The position numbers were made by a program, and so were the translations under genes. This document shows, piece by piece, positions 37,546-46,712 of a stretch of 64,000 nt of DNA. How positions within the stretch are numbered: the stretch's first letter is position 1; each line of letters opens with the position of its first letter. Source of the DNA: Rickettsia typhi (lineage in GTDB: Bacteria > Pseudomonadota > Alphaproteobacteria > Rickettsiales > Deianiraeaceae). Below the pieces are notes generated by a model. It was given only the letters and a program-made list of their open reading frames with translations. It was not told the DNA's origin and ran no database searches. The stretch spans positions 1 to 64,000 of the forward strand of contig CAMCVL010000007.1 of assembly GCA_945881985.1 (NCBI GenBank), written 5' to 3'.

Positions 37546-38175
37546 ATGCAAGCAAGCAATAATAATTTTTTAAACATTAGATTTTTGCAAAAAGTGCCCT
37601 TTGGCACCGAGTTTGCCATGGATGCGGGCGTGAATATCTTTGCCTCCCGCGGGGGAGCGGAGGTGCGTAGCTTTAGCTCTTTGCCGCCTAAAAGGAGGTA
37701 TAAAATATTTTTAAACAAGTTAAAACAAGAGGAGGTAAGCGAGCTTTTTAGCTTTTTTTACCTTGTGGGCGGCAGCTTAAAAAGCTTTAGATTTAGGGAT
37801 GTAACCGATTGCACGGCAAGCGATGAGCTTTTGGTGCCGCTAGGGCAGGATGGTTTTAGCTTTAGGCTTGCTAAGTCTTATTTTTTAAACAACGAGCAGG
37901 GGCAGGCATTTAGCTTTACAAGGCTTATTACAAAGCCTGTGGAGCAAAGCCTTGTGCTTAAGAATGTAAAATTAAATAGCATTTTAACCGATTACACCTT
38001 GGATGCAAACACCGGCACGATAACCTTTGCCACAAAGCAAGATGTTAAAAATCTTAGTGCAAGCTTTACTTTTGACGCCTGCGTGCGTTTTGATACGCCA
38101 AGCCTTTGTCTTAAGTATCTTGACACTGGTTTTGAGCAAAGCGGCGAGCTTGTTCTTGTAGAGGTTGAGTCCTAG
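37546..38175 (+). CDS. DUF2460/TIGR02217-type phage tail protein (GTA gp12-like)
   Basis: The 209-residue protein has VPFGTEFAMDAGVNIFASRGGAEVR, a KRRYKIFLNKLKQEE segment, then FFYLVGGSLKSFRFRDVTDC. The FRFRD core is the hallmark of the family that forms the distal tail of gene transfer agents and siphophages. YTLDANTGTITFA follows in the second half. It is close behind the capsid gene and probably cotranscribed, although in RcGTA six genes lie between them. Confidence 0.85.
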   Translation: MQASNNNFLNIRFLQKVPFGTEFAMDAGVNIFASRGGAEVRSFSSLPPKRRYKIFLNKLKQEEVSELFSFFYLVGGSLKSFRFRDVTDCTASDELLVPLGQDGFSFRLAKSYFLNNEQGQAFSFTRLITKPVEQSLVLKNVKLNSILTDYTLDANTGTITFATKQDVKNLSASFTFDACVRFDTPSLCLKYLDTGFEQSGELVLVEVES

Positions 38176-38202
38176 AGCTTTTACTAAGCCCAGACGATAC
38201 TA

Positions 38203-38368
38203 ACAACCCCGCCTGCTAGGCTAAAGCCTAGCCTCCTCCTATGTTAGGGGAGGTTTGCTAGAGGTAGTCCACCCTCTCCCCTTTAAGGAGGTCAAGAGAT
38301 AGTCCCTCCCCTTTTAGGGGTGCCAAGAGATAGCTCCTCCCCTTTTAGGGGAGGTTGGGTGGGGTATT
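38203..38368 (+). repeat. GC-rich composite repeat, copy R3
   Basis: The block starts ACAACCCCGCCTGC, has the palindrome GGCTAAAGCC, CCTCC...AGGGGAGG, two degenerate CTCCCCTTT units and the terminal AGGGGAGGTTGGGTGGGGTATT. It sits in the gap between the tail-protein and terminase genes, which suggests the GTA-like cluster was broken or rearranged here. Confidence 0.85.
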
Positions 38369-38442
38369 TAAACAAACACTTATTCCTTACGCTCCCTTTG
38401 GGGTGAGGGTTTTAAACATTTTAGTATTATTTTAAGCCGATT

Positions 38443-40164
38443 ATGCCTTTTTTTCAAAATAATCAAGATGCAAAGAATCTAGACCCCCACATCAAAGAGG
38501 TATTTTGCGATGCGGTGCGAAAGTTTGAAAGCAGGGCGAGCGAGTTTTGTAATTTAGAATACATTATAGAAGAATCTTTTTTGGAGCTTAACCCCGGTAT
38601 TGACTTCTTGCCAAATTGGCACATAGAGGCGATAGCTAAAACGCTGGAGCTTGTTGCAAAGGGGGAGCTTAAAAGGGTGGTGATTTGCATGCCGCCAAGA
38701 TACCTAAAGTCGCACTGCGTAAATGTTGCATTTAGTTTGTGGCTTTTAGGTAGGTATCCGCACAAAAAAATTATATCGGCAAGTTATAATCAGCAGCTTA
38801 GCAATAACTTTTTAAATCAGGTAAAGCGGGTGATGCAGAGCGATTGGTATAAAAGGCTCTTTCCGGATACTAAGATTACAAAAAACACGGGGCTTAAAAA
38901 CAAGATATGCACAGAGCAAAAAGGCTTTAGATTTGCAACCTCAATTAATGGTACGCTAACAGGGGAGGGGGCGGATATTTTGATAGCCGATGACCCGCAA
39001 AAGCCTGTTGACATTGTAAGCAAGAGGTCGCGTGAAAGGGTGCAGGAGTGGTTTAGGGGCAGTTTTATGTCTAGGCTTAATAGCAAAAAAAACGGGGCGG
39101 TGGTTGTGGTGATGCAAAGATTGCACTGCGACGACCTCGTGGGACACATAATAGAGCGCGACAAACGCAAGGAATGGTTTGTGTTAAACCTAGAGCTTGT
39201 GACGCCAGAGGAAAGGGAAATTATCATTAAAAATAAAAATTACTATCACTACAAAAGGCCGGCGGGGCATATTCTGCACGAGGCAAGAGATGGTATTGAA
39301 GAGATTGAGGCTCTAAAATACGATGTAGGTGAGGATATTTTTATGGCACAGTATCAGCAAAACCCGCAGTCGCAGGATGGCACGGTTATCAAAAAGTCTT
39401 GGATAAAGCCTTACGAAGAGCCGGAGGTGCAAGTGCCAAAGAGCGAGAAGGAGTATTTTATCTCCATTGATGCAGCGGTTAAGGCTGGGGCAAGTAACGA
39501 CTACACGGCTATATCCATCTGGTATAGGTTTAAAGACCCCGACCCAGAGGCATTAAAAAAACATCTTGCCCTCAAGCGGCAGGAGGCAATTAAAAATAAT
39601 ATTTTTTACGAGGACGAAGCGGAGAAAATAGGCAAATGGAGCAAGGCTGGGGCGGAGGCTGTTACAAGGCTTGGGCTTGGGGGTATTTTAAGCGAGCTTA
39701 AAGTGCCGCAGTTTAATCTTAATCCAACAAATCAAGATTTGTTCTTGGAGGAGGTGATTAACCAAAAGCTAAGCTATCCGCAAATTGTGTGTCTTGTGTG
39801 TGAGCTTATTGCAAAATATGGGCCTCTTGCGGTGATAATTGAGGATGCAGCCTCGGGTGCCCAGCTAATACAGCACCTGCAGCACGCGGTAAGGGTGCCG
39901 GTGTTTGGCAGGGTGCCAACAAGTTCTAAGCAGCTAAGGCTAACCTTTGCATCTTATTTTTTTGAAAAGGGGCGTATAAACATCAACGCCGCCATGCATG
40001 AATATAAAAATGTCGTGCATCAACTAACGCAGTTCCCTAGTGTTAAGCACGATGACATTTGCGACTCGGTGTCTATGTTTGTCAACTGGTTTTACGAGTT
40101 TTACGCAGACGAAATTAAAAAACGCAGCCTTGCCAATAAAACAGGCGAAATAAGGGGGTTGTAG
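38443..40164 (+). CDS. Phage terminase large subunit (COG5362-like)
   Basis: The 573-residue protein has an ATPase half with a variant Walker A PPRYLKS (residues ~85-91), DILIADDP as Walker B region and a VVVMQRLHCDDLVG segment. A nuclease half begins near YFISIDAAVKAGASNDYTA (catalytic Asp), with VIIEDAASGAQL and HDDICDSVSMFVNW. This is the full-length two-domain terminase that packages DNA. It lies 75 bases after repeat R3. In RcGTA the terminase precedes the portal and capsid; here it comes last and portal and protease are absent from the window. Confidence 0.88.
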   Translation: MPFFQNNQDAKNLDPHIKEVFCDAVRKFESRASEFCNLEYIIEESFLELNPGIDFLPNWHIEAIAKTLELVAKGELKRVVICMPPRYLKSHCVNVAFSLWLLGRYPHKKIISASYNQQLSNNFLNQVKRVMQSDWYKRLFPDTKITKNTGLKNKICTEQKGFRFATSINGTLTGEGADILIADDPQKPVDIVSKRSRERVQEWFRGSFMSRLNSKKNGAVVVVMQRLHCDDLVGHIIERDKRKEWFVLNLELVTPEEREIIIKNKNYYHYKRPAGHILHEARDGIEEIEALKYDVGEDIFMAQYQQNPQSQDGTVIKKSWIKPYEEPEVQVPKSEKEYFISIDAAVKAGASNDYTAISIWYRFKDPDPEALKKHLALKRQEAIKNNIFYEDEAEKIGKWSKAGAEAVTRLGLGGILSELKVPQFNLNPTNQDLFLEEVINQKLSYPQIVCLVCELIAKYGPLAVIIEDAASGAQLIQHLQHAVRVPVFGRVPTSSKQLRLTFASYFFEKGRININAAMHEYKNVVHQLTQFPSVKHDDICDSVSMFVNWFYEFYADEIKKRSLANKTGEIRGL

Positions 40165-40252
40165 CAAAAAATCTTGTAAAGCTCTTGCAAAGTTTTGTAA
40201 AATCAAGTATTATACAGGGTAATTATTTTGTTAGCTATTTTTTTTGCAAGCC

Positions 40253-42355
40253 ATGCAATTTCAGCAGTCTGCTATTGTTTTTAAAGCATCCAATCTTTTG
40301 CATAAAGATGGGTTTAAGCCTAGTAATATAGATGTGTACGATGCAAGCTTTGGCAATGATGTTGTTATAAAACTTGTTTTTAATCAGCAAAATAACAAGG
40401 TTAACACGCTCAGTGCGCCGGTGCTGGGCGAGCTTGAAGCCTTGCTTGAGGCAATTGAGGCTAAAATTAAAGGCGGCACACAGATTAAGCTTGTTGCCTT
40501 TGTCTCGGCAAAGCAGGATATTTTTATTGCAGGGGCGGATATTAACGAAATAAAAGAAATAAAAACCAAGCAAGAAGCCAAAGCTAAGGTTGCCAGAGGG
40601 CAGGCAATTTTGCATAAAATTAGCACTCTGCCTTGCCAAACAATTGCCTTAATTAACGGGGCGTGTATGGGCGGAGGCTTGGAGCTGGCTCTTGCCTGCA
40701 CCTACAGGCTTGTAAGCGATAATGCAAAAACAAAACTTGCCTTGCCGGAGGTTAATCTTGGCATTATACCGGGTTTTGGCGGCTGTGTAAGGCTGCCTAG
40801 GCTTATTGGTTTAATTAACGCATCCCAAATGATACTAAGCGGTGCCCCAGTTGATGCAAAAAAAGCGCAAAAGCAGGGTCTAATTGACTACATTGCCCCC
40901 TTAGCTTTTTTTGAAGAACATTGCAACAAGTTGCTGCAAAGCATATTAAGTGCACAATTTAAGGTGAAAAGAAGCAAGTTTTTAAGCCAAGTGTTATTTA
41001 AGTATCTTATTTTAATGCAGGCAAAAACAAATGTTTTAAAGCTTACAAAGGGGCACTATCCAGCTCCGCTTAAGGCTGTGGATGTTTTGCACCGCACATT
41101 TTTTACTACAAAGAACATCAAAAAAGAGCTGCAAATTGAGCTTGAGGCTTTTTGCGAGCTTTGCACGGGCGATATTTCCAAAAACCTCATTGATGTCTTT
41201 TTTAAACTTGAGGCTTTAAAAAAAGATAGCTTTGAGGTGGCAGAGGGCACCACATCTTTAAATGTAGATGAAACAGCGGTTTTGGGGGCGGGCGTAATGG
41301 GTGGCGGCATAGCTTGGCTTATGACAATGCTAAACAAGGGGGTAAAGATGAAGGATGTAAATCTTAAGGCAATAGCACTTGGCTTTGGGCAGATAGCTAA
41401 TAACTACAAGTCCATGCTTAAAAAACGCAAGATTAAGCCAGAGCAGGTAAATCAAAAGTATAATCTTGTAACCTTTACCATGGAGGATGCTGACCTTAAA
41501 AACTGCGACCTTGTAATTGAGGCGATAGTGGAAGACCTAAGTATTAAACAAAAAGTGCTTGCAAATACCGAGAGCGTTGTTAAAAAAGATGCAATCATTG
41601 CAACAAATACATCGTCTTTACTAGTGAGCGATATAGCAAAAAATTTGCAGCACAAGGACAGATTTATTGGCATGCATTTTTTTAATCCGGTTAACAAAAT
41701 GCCGCTAATTGAGGTGATTAAAACCAAGGACACAAGCCCAGCAGTGGTTCAAACAGTGGTTCAAATTGCAAGGCAGGCGGGCAAGATACCTGTTGTTGTG
41801 GGTGATTGTGCGGGTTTTGTTGTAAATCGTATATTAATGCTTTACATGAACGAGGCACTTAAATGCCTTGAAACAACAGGCGACACAAAGTTAATAGACG
41901 AAATTTTTGTAAAATTTGGCATGCCAATGGGTCCTTTTACCTTGGCAGACGAGGTGGGGCTTGATGTTTGTTACAAGGTTGCACAAAATTTGTATGCTGC
42001 ATTTGGCGAGAGGGCAAAGCCATCCCAGATGCTTGAAAGACTCTACAAAGACCAGCACCTGCTTGGCAAAAAGGGCGGGGCAGGTTTTTACACTTACAAA
42101 GACGGAGTGCAGCAGGGGGTAAATCCATCGCTAAAGGCAATACTTAGAATACTCCCGCAAAAGCAAGAGGTTTTAAGCGATAAGCAAATTATACAAACCT
42201 GCCTTAAAGTTGCCATTAACGAGGCAAAACTGATTGTGGAGGAGGGAATCGTTCAAAACCCCGACCACATTGACATTGCTATGATTATGGGCACTGGCTT
42301 TCCTGCCTTTAGGGGTGGGCTTGTTAGCTATGCAAAGCAAAACAATTTGTGGTAG
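40253..42355 (+). CDS. fadJ: Fatty-acid oxidation multifunctional enzyme (enoyl-CoA hydratase/3-hydroxyacyl-CoA dehydrogenase)
   Basis: The 700-residue protein has an N-terminal crotonase domain (FIAGADINEIKEI, GACMGGGLELALAC, LPEVNLGIIPGFGG). A dehydrogenase domain starts near residue 340 (TAVLGAGVMGGGIAWLM, then FNPVNKMPLIEVI, GDCAGFVVNRI, GPFTLADEVGLDV) and is followed by a second C-terminal helical domain. It carries out the middle two steps of beta-oxidation. ATG 40253 was chosen over TTG 40244. No thiolase or acyl-CoA dehydrogenase lies nearby. fadB and fadJ cannot be separated from sequence alone. Confidence 0.9.
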   Translation: MQFQQSAIVFKASNLLHKDGFKPSNIDVYDASFGNDVVIKLVFNQQNNKVNTLSAPVLGELEALLEAIEAKIKGGTQIKLVAFVSAKQDIFIAGADINEIKEIKTKQEAKAKVARGQAILHKISTLPCQTIALINGACMGGGLELALACTYRLVSDNAKTKLALPEVNLGIIPGFGGCVRLPRLIGLINASQMILSGAPVDAKKAQKQGLIDYIAPLAFFEEHCNKLLQSILSAQFKVKRSKFLSQVLFKYLILMQAKTNVLKLTKGHYPAPLKAVDVLHRTFFTTKNIKKELQIELEAFCELCTGDISKNLIDVFFKLEALKKDSFEVAEGTTSLNVDETAVLGAGVMGGGIAWLMTMLNKGVKMKDVNLKAIALGFGQIANNYKSMLKKRKIKPEQVNQKYNLVTFTMEDADLKNCDLVIEAIVEDLSIKQKVLANTESVVKKDAIIATNTSSLLVSDIAKNLQHKDRFIGMHFFNPVNKMPLIEVIKTKDTSPAVVQTVVQIARQAGKIPVVVGDCAGFVVNRILMLYMNEALKCLETTGDTKLIDEIFVKFGMPMGPFTLADEVGLDVCYKVAQNLYAAFGERAKPSQMLERLYKDQHLLGKKGGAGFYTYKDGVQQGVNPSLKAILRILPQKQEVLSDKQIIQTCLKVAINEAKLIVEEGIVQNPDHIDIAMIMGTGFPAFRGGLVSYAKQNNLW

Positions 42356-42403
42356 CGATGCGTGGTTGGATGAGTGCTTTGGATATTTGTTAAAAAATAA
42401 TTG

Positions 42404-42545
42404 TTAAAAAATAGATTTAACAATTTAATATGTTATTATAAATTTTAGCAAGCCGTTTTAAGGCACATTAAAAACCACAGCCCAAAAACGGATTGTTTGA
42501 TGTTTTTAAAAAATAGATTTAATAACTTGACATGTTATTACAAAT
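42404..42545. repeat. Two ~40-base imperfect direct repeats
   Basis: TTAAAAAATAGATTTAA-CAATTTAATATGTTATTATAAAT at 42404-42443 recurs with few changes at ~42505-42545. The copies share ATGTTATTA near their ends. They lie upstream of nuoI in the 268-base gap after fadJ and may be regulator sites or duplicated promoters. Confidence 0.5.
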
Positions 42546-42553
42546 GTTATAAA
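42527..42553 (+). promoter_or_regulatory. Candidate promoter of nuoI
   Basis: A perfect TTGACA (42527-42532) and TATAAA (42548-42553) are 15 bases apart, within the second direct repeat and 73 bases before the nuoI start. Spacing is short; a shifted TTATAA gives no better fit. Confidence 0.4.
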
Positions 42554-42626
42554 TTTGTAATGTGGCTAACTTTTACTTGGGTTTGCCTAGCTAACTTTGT
42601 ATTGTTTGCATAATGGCTTTTGTATG

Positions 42627-43109
42627 ATGGCTGATTTTTTGAAGCAGTTTTTATTGCTGGATGTTGCTAAGGGCATGGGTAAAACTTTTTACTACATGCT
42701 TGCAAAAAAACCGGCAACCCTTAACTATCCTTTTGAAAAATCTCCTGTTTCTTCCCGTTTTAGGGGGGAGCATGCATTAAGACTTTATCCAAATGGTGAG
42801 GAGCGTTGCATAGCCTGCAAACTTTGCGAGGCCGTTTGCCCTGCTCAAGCAATCACCATAGATGCGGAGGAAAGAGCTGATGGTTCACGAAAAACCACAA
42901 GGTACGACATTGACATGACAAAATGTATTTACTGCGGCTTATGCCAAGAGGCATGCCCTGTGGATGCTGTCGTGCTAACGAACAACTTTGAGTTTGCGAC
43001 CCTGACTGCTGATGAACTGCTTTATGATAAGGAAAAGCTGCTCTTAAATGGTAAAATTTACGAGGAGCATATTTATAATAATATTAAATCTGAACAAAAC
43101 TATGTCTAA
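42627..43109 (+). CDS. nuoI: NADH-quinone oxidoreductase subunit I
   Basis: NuoI carries two 4Fe-4S clusters in the peripheral arm of respiratory complex I. Both motifs are intact: [18 protein letters not shown] and [16 protein letters not shown]. The flanking [17 protein letters not shown] and [21 protein letters not shown] match the alphaproteobacterial/mitochondrial (TYKY) type. Length from ATG 42627 is 160 residues. No other nuo gene is adjacent. The stop overlaps the start of the next gene by 8 bases. Confidence 0.94.
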   Translation: MADFLKQFLLLDVAKGMGKTFYYMLAKKPATLNYPFEKSPVSSRFRGEHALRLYPNGEERCIACKLCEAVCPAQAITIDAEERADGSRKTTRYDIDMTKCIYCGLCQEACPVDAVVLTNNFEFATLTADELLYDKEKLLLNGKIYEEHIYNNIKSEQNYV

Positions 43110-43890
43110 TAATAACGAAACTAAAATTGAGGTTGAAGAAAATTTAAACACTCAAAAATCAACCGAGCAAGATGTTGAAACAAATCAAAATCAAGCAGGG
43201 GGTTTAGCTAACAAAGCTGATGTTGAAGGCGAGGACTTTGACGAACTTGACGAAATTCTAGAAGAAGGCGAAGAAGATGAAACCGATGATGAAGGTGACA
43301 TTGAAATTGAAGGTGTTAATGGCAAAAAAGCTTCAAAACAAGATGATGAATTTAGTGAGGAAGCTATTAAAGCAAAAAAGGAAAAAGCTAAAATTGAGTT
43401 TGGCAAATATGTTGAACTCTTTAAAAACACCGCTGCTGAGGCTGGTGCTAGCCCTAAGCTTTGCGATGCTATTCAGGACTTTATTGAATACTTAGTATCA
43501 TCTTCTCTTGTTGACATTAAAGACGATATTAGATTTTTGAAAAGAAAATCAGCTCCCTCAACAAGACCAAGCTTTGGCGACAGAGGCCCAAGAAGGGACT
43601 TTGGCTCAAGACCTCCTAGAAGGGACTTTGGCGGCGACAGAGGCGGCAGACCTAGCTTTGGCGGCAGAGACAGAGACGATAGAGGTGGCAGACCATCCTT
43701 TAGAGACAGAGACGACAGAGGCGGCGATAGAGGTGGCAGACCATCTTTTAGAGACAGAGACGACAGAGGCGGCGACAGAGGCGGCTTTGGCTCAAGACCT
43801 CCTAGAAGGGACTTTGACTCAAGACCTCCAAGAAAAGACTTTGGCGGCGACAGGGGCAGACCTAACTTTGGTAACAGAGACAGGGATTAA
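43102..43890 (+). CDS. Acidic protein with C-terminal RGG/arginine-glycine repeats
   Basis: The 262-residue product has three parts. Residues ~1-80 are very acidic ([21 protein letters not shown]). Residues ~85-150 form a helical region ([21 protein letters not shown]). Residues ~155-262 are a low-complexity array of [14 protein letters not shown] and RDRDDRGG units. RGG-type tails bind RNA and promote condensates in eukaryotes and in some bacterial RNA helicases and ribosome factors. The repeats are imperfect at DNA level too and keep another reading frame open, which is not a gene. Start ATG 43102 overlaps the nuoI stop. Function unknown; RNA binding is inferred. Confidence 0.8.
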   Translation: MSNNNETKIEVEENLNTQKSTEQDVETNQNQAGGLANKADVEGEDFDELDEILEEGEEDETDDEGDIEIEGVNGKKASKQDDEFSEEAIKAKKEKAKIEFGKYVELFKNTAAEAGASPKLCDAIQDFIEYLVSSSLVDIKDDIRFLKRKSAPSTRPSFGDRGPRRDFGSRPPRRDFGGDRGGRPSFGGRDRDDRGGRPSFRDRDDRGGDRGGRPSFRDRDDRGGDRGGFGSRPPRRDFDSRPPRKDFGGDRGRPNFGNRDRD

Positions 43891-44054
43891 TGCTACCTAT
43901 TCCATCCCCTTATTTTCAGCCGGTAATTTAGCCTGTTTATTTTTAAGGAGATGGATATATTTTACTACCCATAAATATTTAATAATATTTACTAAGTCAA
44001 TCAACCAATTAAATGCTCAAGATGTTTGTATTTATTTAAGAAAATTTAGAAAAC

Positions 44055-44705
44055 ATGAAATTTTTGCTTTTGGTTTTATGTCTTGCTTTGTGTATAATTA
44101 ACTTTTGTTGGAACATTATTCTTTCAAAAAAACTAATAAATAATTCACAAAGACTGCCAAGCAATTTGGAAATTTTACCAGATAAAGTTTTAAATAAAAA
44201 AGAGCTTAATGAAAAATTTACAAAACTAATATTTAAAGAGCAAGAATGGCAATTTCAGGACGGTCAACTTGTTAGTTTTTCAGATTCTAGCTTTATCATC
44301 AAAATTACAGGTGAAGATACTTTGGAGAACTACCGTAAACAATCTTTGTCTCTTGGTGTTGGCGGGTGGTACGAGAGATTTGAACAAAAAGTTATCAATA
44401 AAACTCCGGTGAGAAAATATGAAAAGTATTCACATATGGCAATCAACGCTCTTTCGGGTAGCGAAAGAGGTATTTTTAACATTTCTGTCTATTTGTCTGG
44501 CTTACTTGTTTATCAAAGTCAATTATTTTTTTATGATTACGGAAGGCAAATAATGCCGATTTTTGATATAAAAGATGATAAAATTATTTGCAACAAAAAA
44601 AGTATTGATTTACGGATATCTAATATTATCATGAATAACCTTGGAATGGCGGAAATTAATTGCAAAGACTTAATTGATGCAAATGGAATTTATATTGGAG
44701 GGTAA
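44055..44705 (+). CDS. Hypothetical membrane-anchored protein
   Basis: The 216-residue protein begins with a hydrophobic N-terminal segment (FLLLVLCLALCIINFCWNI) serving as anchor or signal. A mixed domain follows, with IKITGEDTLENYRKQSLSLGVGG, YSHMAINALSGSERGIF and a C-terminal CKDLIDANGIYIGG. No family was recognised. AT-rich codon use resembles the other orphans here. Confidence 0.6.
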   Translation: MKFLLLVLCLALCIINFCWNIILSKKLINNSQRLPSNLEILPDKVLNKKELNEKFTKLIFKEQEWQFQDGQLVSFSDSSFIIKITGEDTLENYRKQSLSLGVGGWYERFEQKVINKTPVRKYEKYSHMAINALSGSERGIFNISVYLSGLLVYQSQLFFYDYGRQIMPIFDIKDDKIICNKKSIDLRISNIIMNNLGMAEINCKDLIDANGIYIGG

Positions 44706-44829
44706 AGAAATTGGTGGTGAAAGTTCGCAATGATTATTCCTTACGTTCTTTTAGTCTTCATTCATCACTGGGGACGATTAGGAACTTTTTGGCGTACTGG
44801 CAAAGATACAAGCTAATTTTATCATTAAA

Positions 44830-44844
44830 AAGCTATTATAGCTT
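44830..44844. repeat. 15-base perfect palindrome in 319-base gene-free gap
   Basis: AAGCTATTATAGCTT is a perfect inverted repeat. The rest of the gap (44706-45024) holds a degenerate GC-rich piece (near 44915-44940, AACAAGGGGAGGGGTGGG) that looks like a decayed copy of the composite repeat. No gene was seen. Confidence 0.4.
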
Positions 44845-45024
44845 ATCATCAAAGTAAAGAGTTTAAGTTTTGCCCCTAGGCATCCTTTTGTCAGCTCCAT
44901 ATGTTAGTCTCGGCTAACAAGGGGAGGGGTGGGCTGATGACTTTGCAAAAATTAGTGGCTGCCTAAGGCTTGTAAAAAAACAAGATATGATATGTTAGAT
45001 TTACTATATCAAAGAACTTAAAAA

Positions 45025-45270
45025 TTAGATTGAACTTGGTGTAATTTTAACAACCTTGCTCCGGTTAAGCTCGCCTTTGATGATTTTTACATCTTGCTTT
45101 TTGCAATTAAAATAGGCTGCAAGCACTTCGGTAAGCTCCTTGTTTGCCTTGCCATCCTCTGGGGGCGATTTTAAAAATGCTTTATAGCTAATTTCGCCAA
45201 ATAGATCTTCACATTTTACAATTTCTTGTTTTTTTGCCTGAGGGTAAACCTTTATGTTTATAATATTCAT
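45025..45270 (-). CDS. DUF167/YggU family protein
   Basis: The 81-residue protein has the family pattern VYPQAKKQEI, the conserved LKSPPEDGKANKELTEVLA block (A/SPP-x-x-GKAN) and VKIIKGELNRSKVVKI (G-x-x-S-R-x-K in the family). Its biochemical role is not established. It starts 1 base after the stop of the gene for the Cys-rich secreted protein and is likely cotranscribed with it. Confidence 0.9.
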   Translation of the reverse strand: MNIINIKVYPQAKKQEIVKCEDLFGEISYKAFLKSPPEDGKANKELTEVLAAYFNCKKQDVKIIKGELNRSKVVKITPSSI

Positions 45271-45271
45271 T

Positions 45272-46687
45272 TTATGGCGTTACTGTTGCATCGGTTTTTG
45301 TTTCTCCGGGGCATTGTAAGCTTGATGGCTTAGGCTCCCATAATCCGCCGCGGCAAATTATATCCAGATATTGCCTGCCGTATTGGTCAAGTTTTACCAG
45401 TGTAATTAAGCTTTTACCAGAGGAACTTGTGAACGAGTTATACAAAGATTGGTCAATTGCGCTTAAATAGCTATTGTCAACGATGTTACTTGTGCTATTT
45501 TGGTCTAGTAGTTTTACATCTACACTTTTTTGAGTGGAGTTTTGCGTAATTGTGTAAGTTGTGCCAAGTGCAGATGATGTTCTAAAAACGCTATCGTTGC
45601 ATGTTAGCCTTATACTTATGCCATTTTTTGCAAAGGTAAGGCCATCCATATTGTAGTCGTCGCTTAAAAGGGATTTTGTGATGGCAGTATCTATGTCGCT
45701 ATACTTGCACTTTTGATAGTTTTGCTTGCAGATGGGTAATTTACCAAGAATTACCTCGCTTGTTGCATCGTTCATGTCTTTGTTTAAAACTGTTGTTGTG
45801 TCACTTGTGGCGTCCCTTAGGGCAAAAAAAGAGGTAAGTTCACAGTTTGCATCGTCGTCAGCATAGCAAATTTTTTCATATTTACACTCAAGCTTAAAGG
45901 ACACTTCCCCAGTCTCTTCTATGCCTGTACTACCTGGACAAACAGCCTCTGCAACCTCGCCAGCAGCTATGTATTTTTCACCGGTATTTGGCATTGTTTT
46001 TATTGTAGATCCCGATAAAACTCTGGCTGCCGAAACGGATTCAAATGTAGTATAATTAACCGTCGATGTTGTAAGGCTTGTATTAAGCTTGTCAACGCTG
46101 CATATCGGATTGCAGTTTTTTTGCCCATAAAGCACTCCGTGGGAGCATAAAACTTGATAGCTTGCAACGCTAGTTGTAAGGGTATTGTCTATAGATTCTT
46201 CGTCTACGCTATAATCACCGTTTGAGTCTTTAACATTGCCGTTTATTGTTGCGTAATATCCTGCATTGCATTGTATGTCAATTTTTGTGCCGTCCATAAT
46301 TTTGGTCGTAGGTAAAACATTTACATTATTGTATTTTGCAACTGCATTGCCAATATTTAAAGACTCCCCATTGCAGTTAAGGTTTTTTATACCAGTGTAG
46401 ATTGGCTTAAATGGTGGTGGCTCGCATTTATGAGAGTCAAACAATCGCCAATTACCATCAATACAAGATATTTTAAAAATAGACATTCCTTCCGGCGTAA
46501 CATAGTCCATGTAGTTGATTGTATTACAACCAACGGTTATGTCGTAGCCGTCAAGAGTTGCTCCAATTTTATTATAGCTTGCATTTGGTATGTTAAGAAT
46601 TGCATTTTTGCAAAAGGCAAAGCAATTTAATGCACTTAGGTAAAGTAAAAAGTTTATCAATAAAGTTAAAGCAATTTTTTTATACAT
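45272..46687 (-). CDS. Secreted Cys-rich protein with sushi/CCP-like modules
   Basis: The product of ~471 residues has a signal peptide (MYKKIALTLLINFLLYLSA). Several Cys-bounded modules follow. The first reads VGCNTINYMDY...FKISCIDGNWRLFDSHKC; others contain IDIQCNAGYYATING...VLCSHGVLYGQKNC and IRLTCNDS...LDIICRGGLWEPKPSSLQC. The order Cys, G-Y or hydrophobic, Cys, G-x-W, Cys is the sushi (complement control protein) layout. Such domains are common in eukaryotic complement regulators and rare in bacteria. Start at 46687 was preferred over 46696. A surface or host-contact role is inferred from this. Domain spacing is irregular, so the fold assignment needs modelling. Confidence 0.7.
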   Translation of the reverse strand: MYKKIALTLLINFLLYLSALNCFAFCKNAILNIPNASYNKIGATLDGYDITVGCNTINYMDYVTPEGMSIFKISCIDGNWRLFDSHKCEPPPFKPIYTGIKNLNCNGESLNIGNAVAKYNNVNVLPTTKIMDGTKIDIQCNAGYYATINGNVKDSNGDYSVDEESIDNTLTTSVASYQVLCSHGVLYGQKNCNPICSVDKLNTSLTTSTVNYTTFESVSAARVLSGSTIKTMPNTGEKYIAAGEVAEAVCPGSTGIEETGEVSFKLECKYEKICYADDDANCELTSFFALRDATSDTTTVLNKDMNDATSEVILGKLPICKQNYQKCKYSDIDTAITKSLLSDDYNMDGLTFAKNGISIRLTCNDSVFRTSSALGTTYTITQNSTQKSVDVKLLDQNSTSNIVDNSYLSAIDQSLYNSFTSSSGKSLITLVKLDQYGRQYLDIICRGGLWEPKPSSLQCPGETKTDATVTP

Positions 46688-46712
46688 TTGCAGCATTTTA
46701 ACTTAGGCTTTT

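Noticed and set aside
43574-44101. Second long reading frame (+) over the RGG-repeat region, Ala/Thr/Glu-rich
   Set aside because: It is a shadow of the repeats of the 43102 gene; its sequence is low complexity with no start context and runs past the gene into unrelated DNA.
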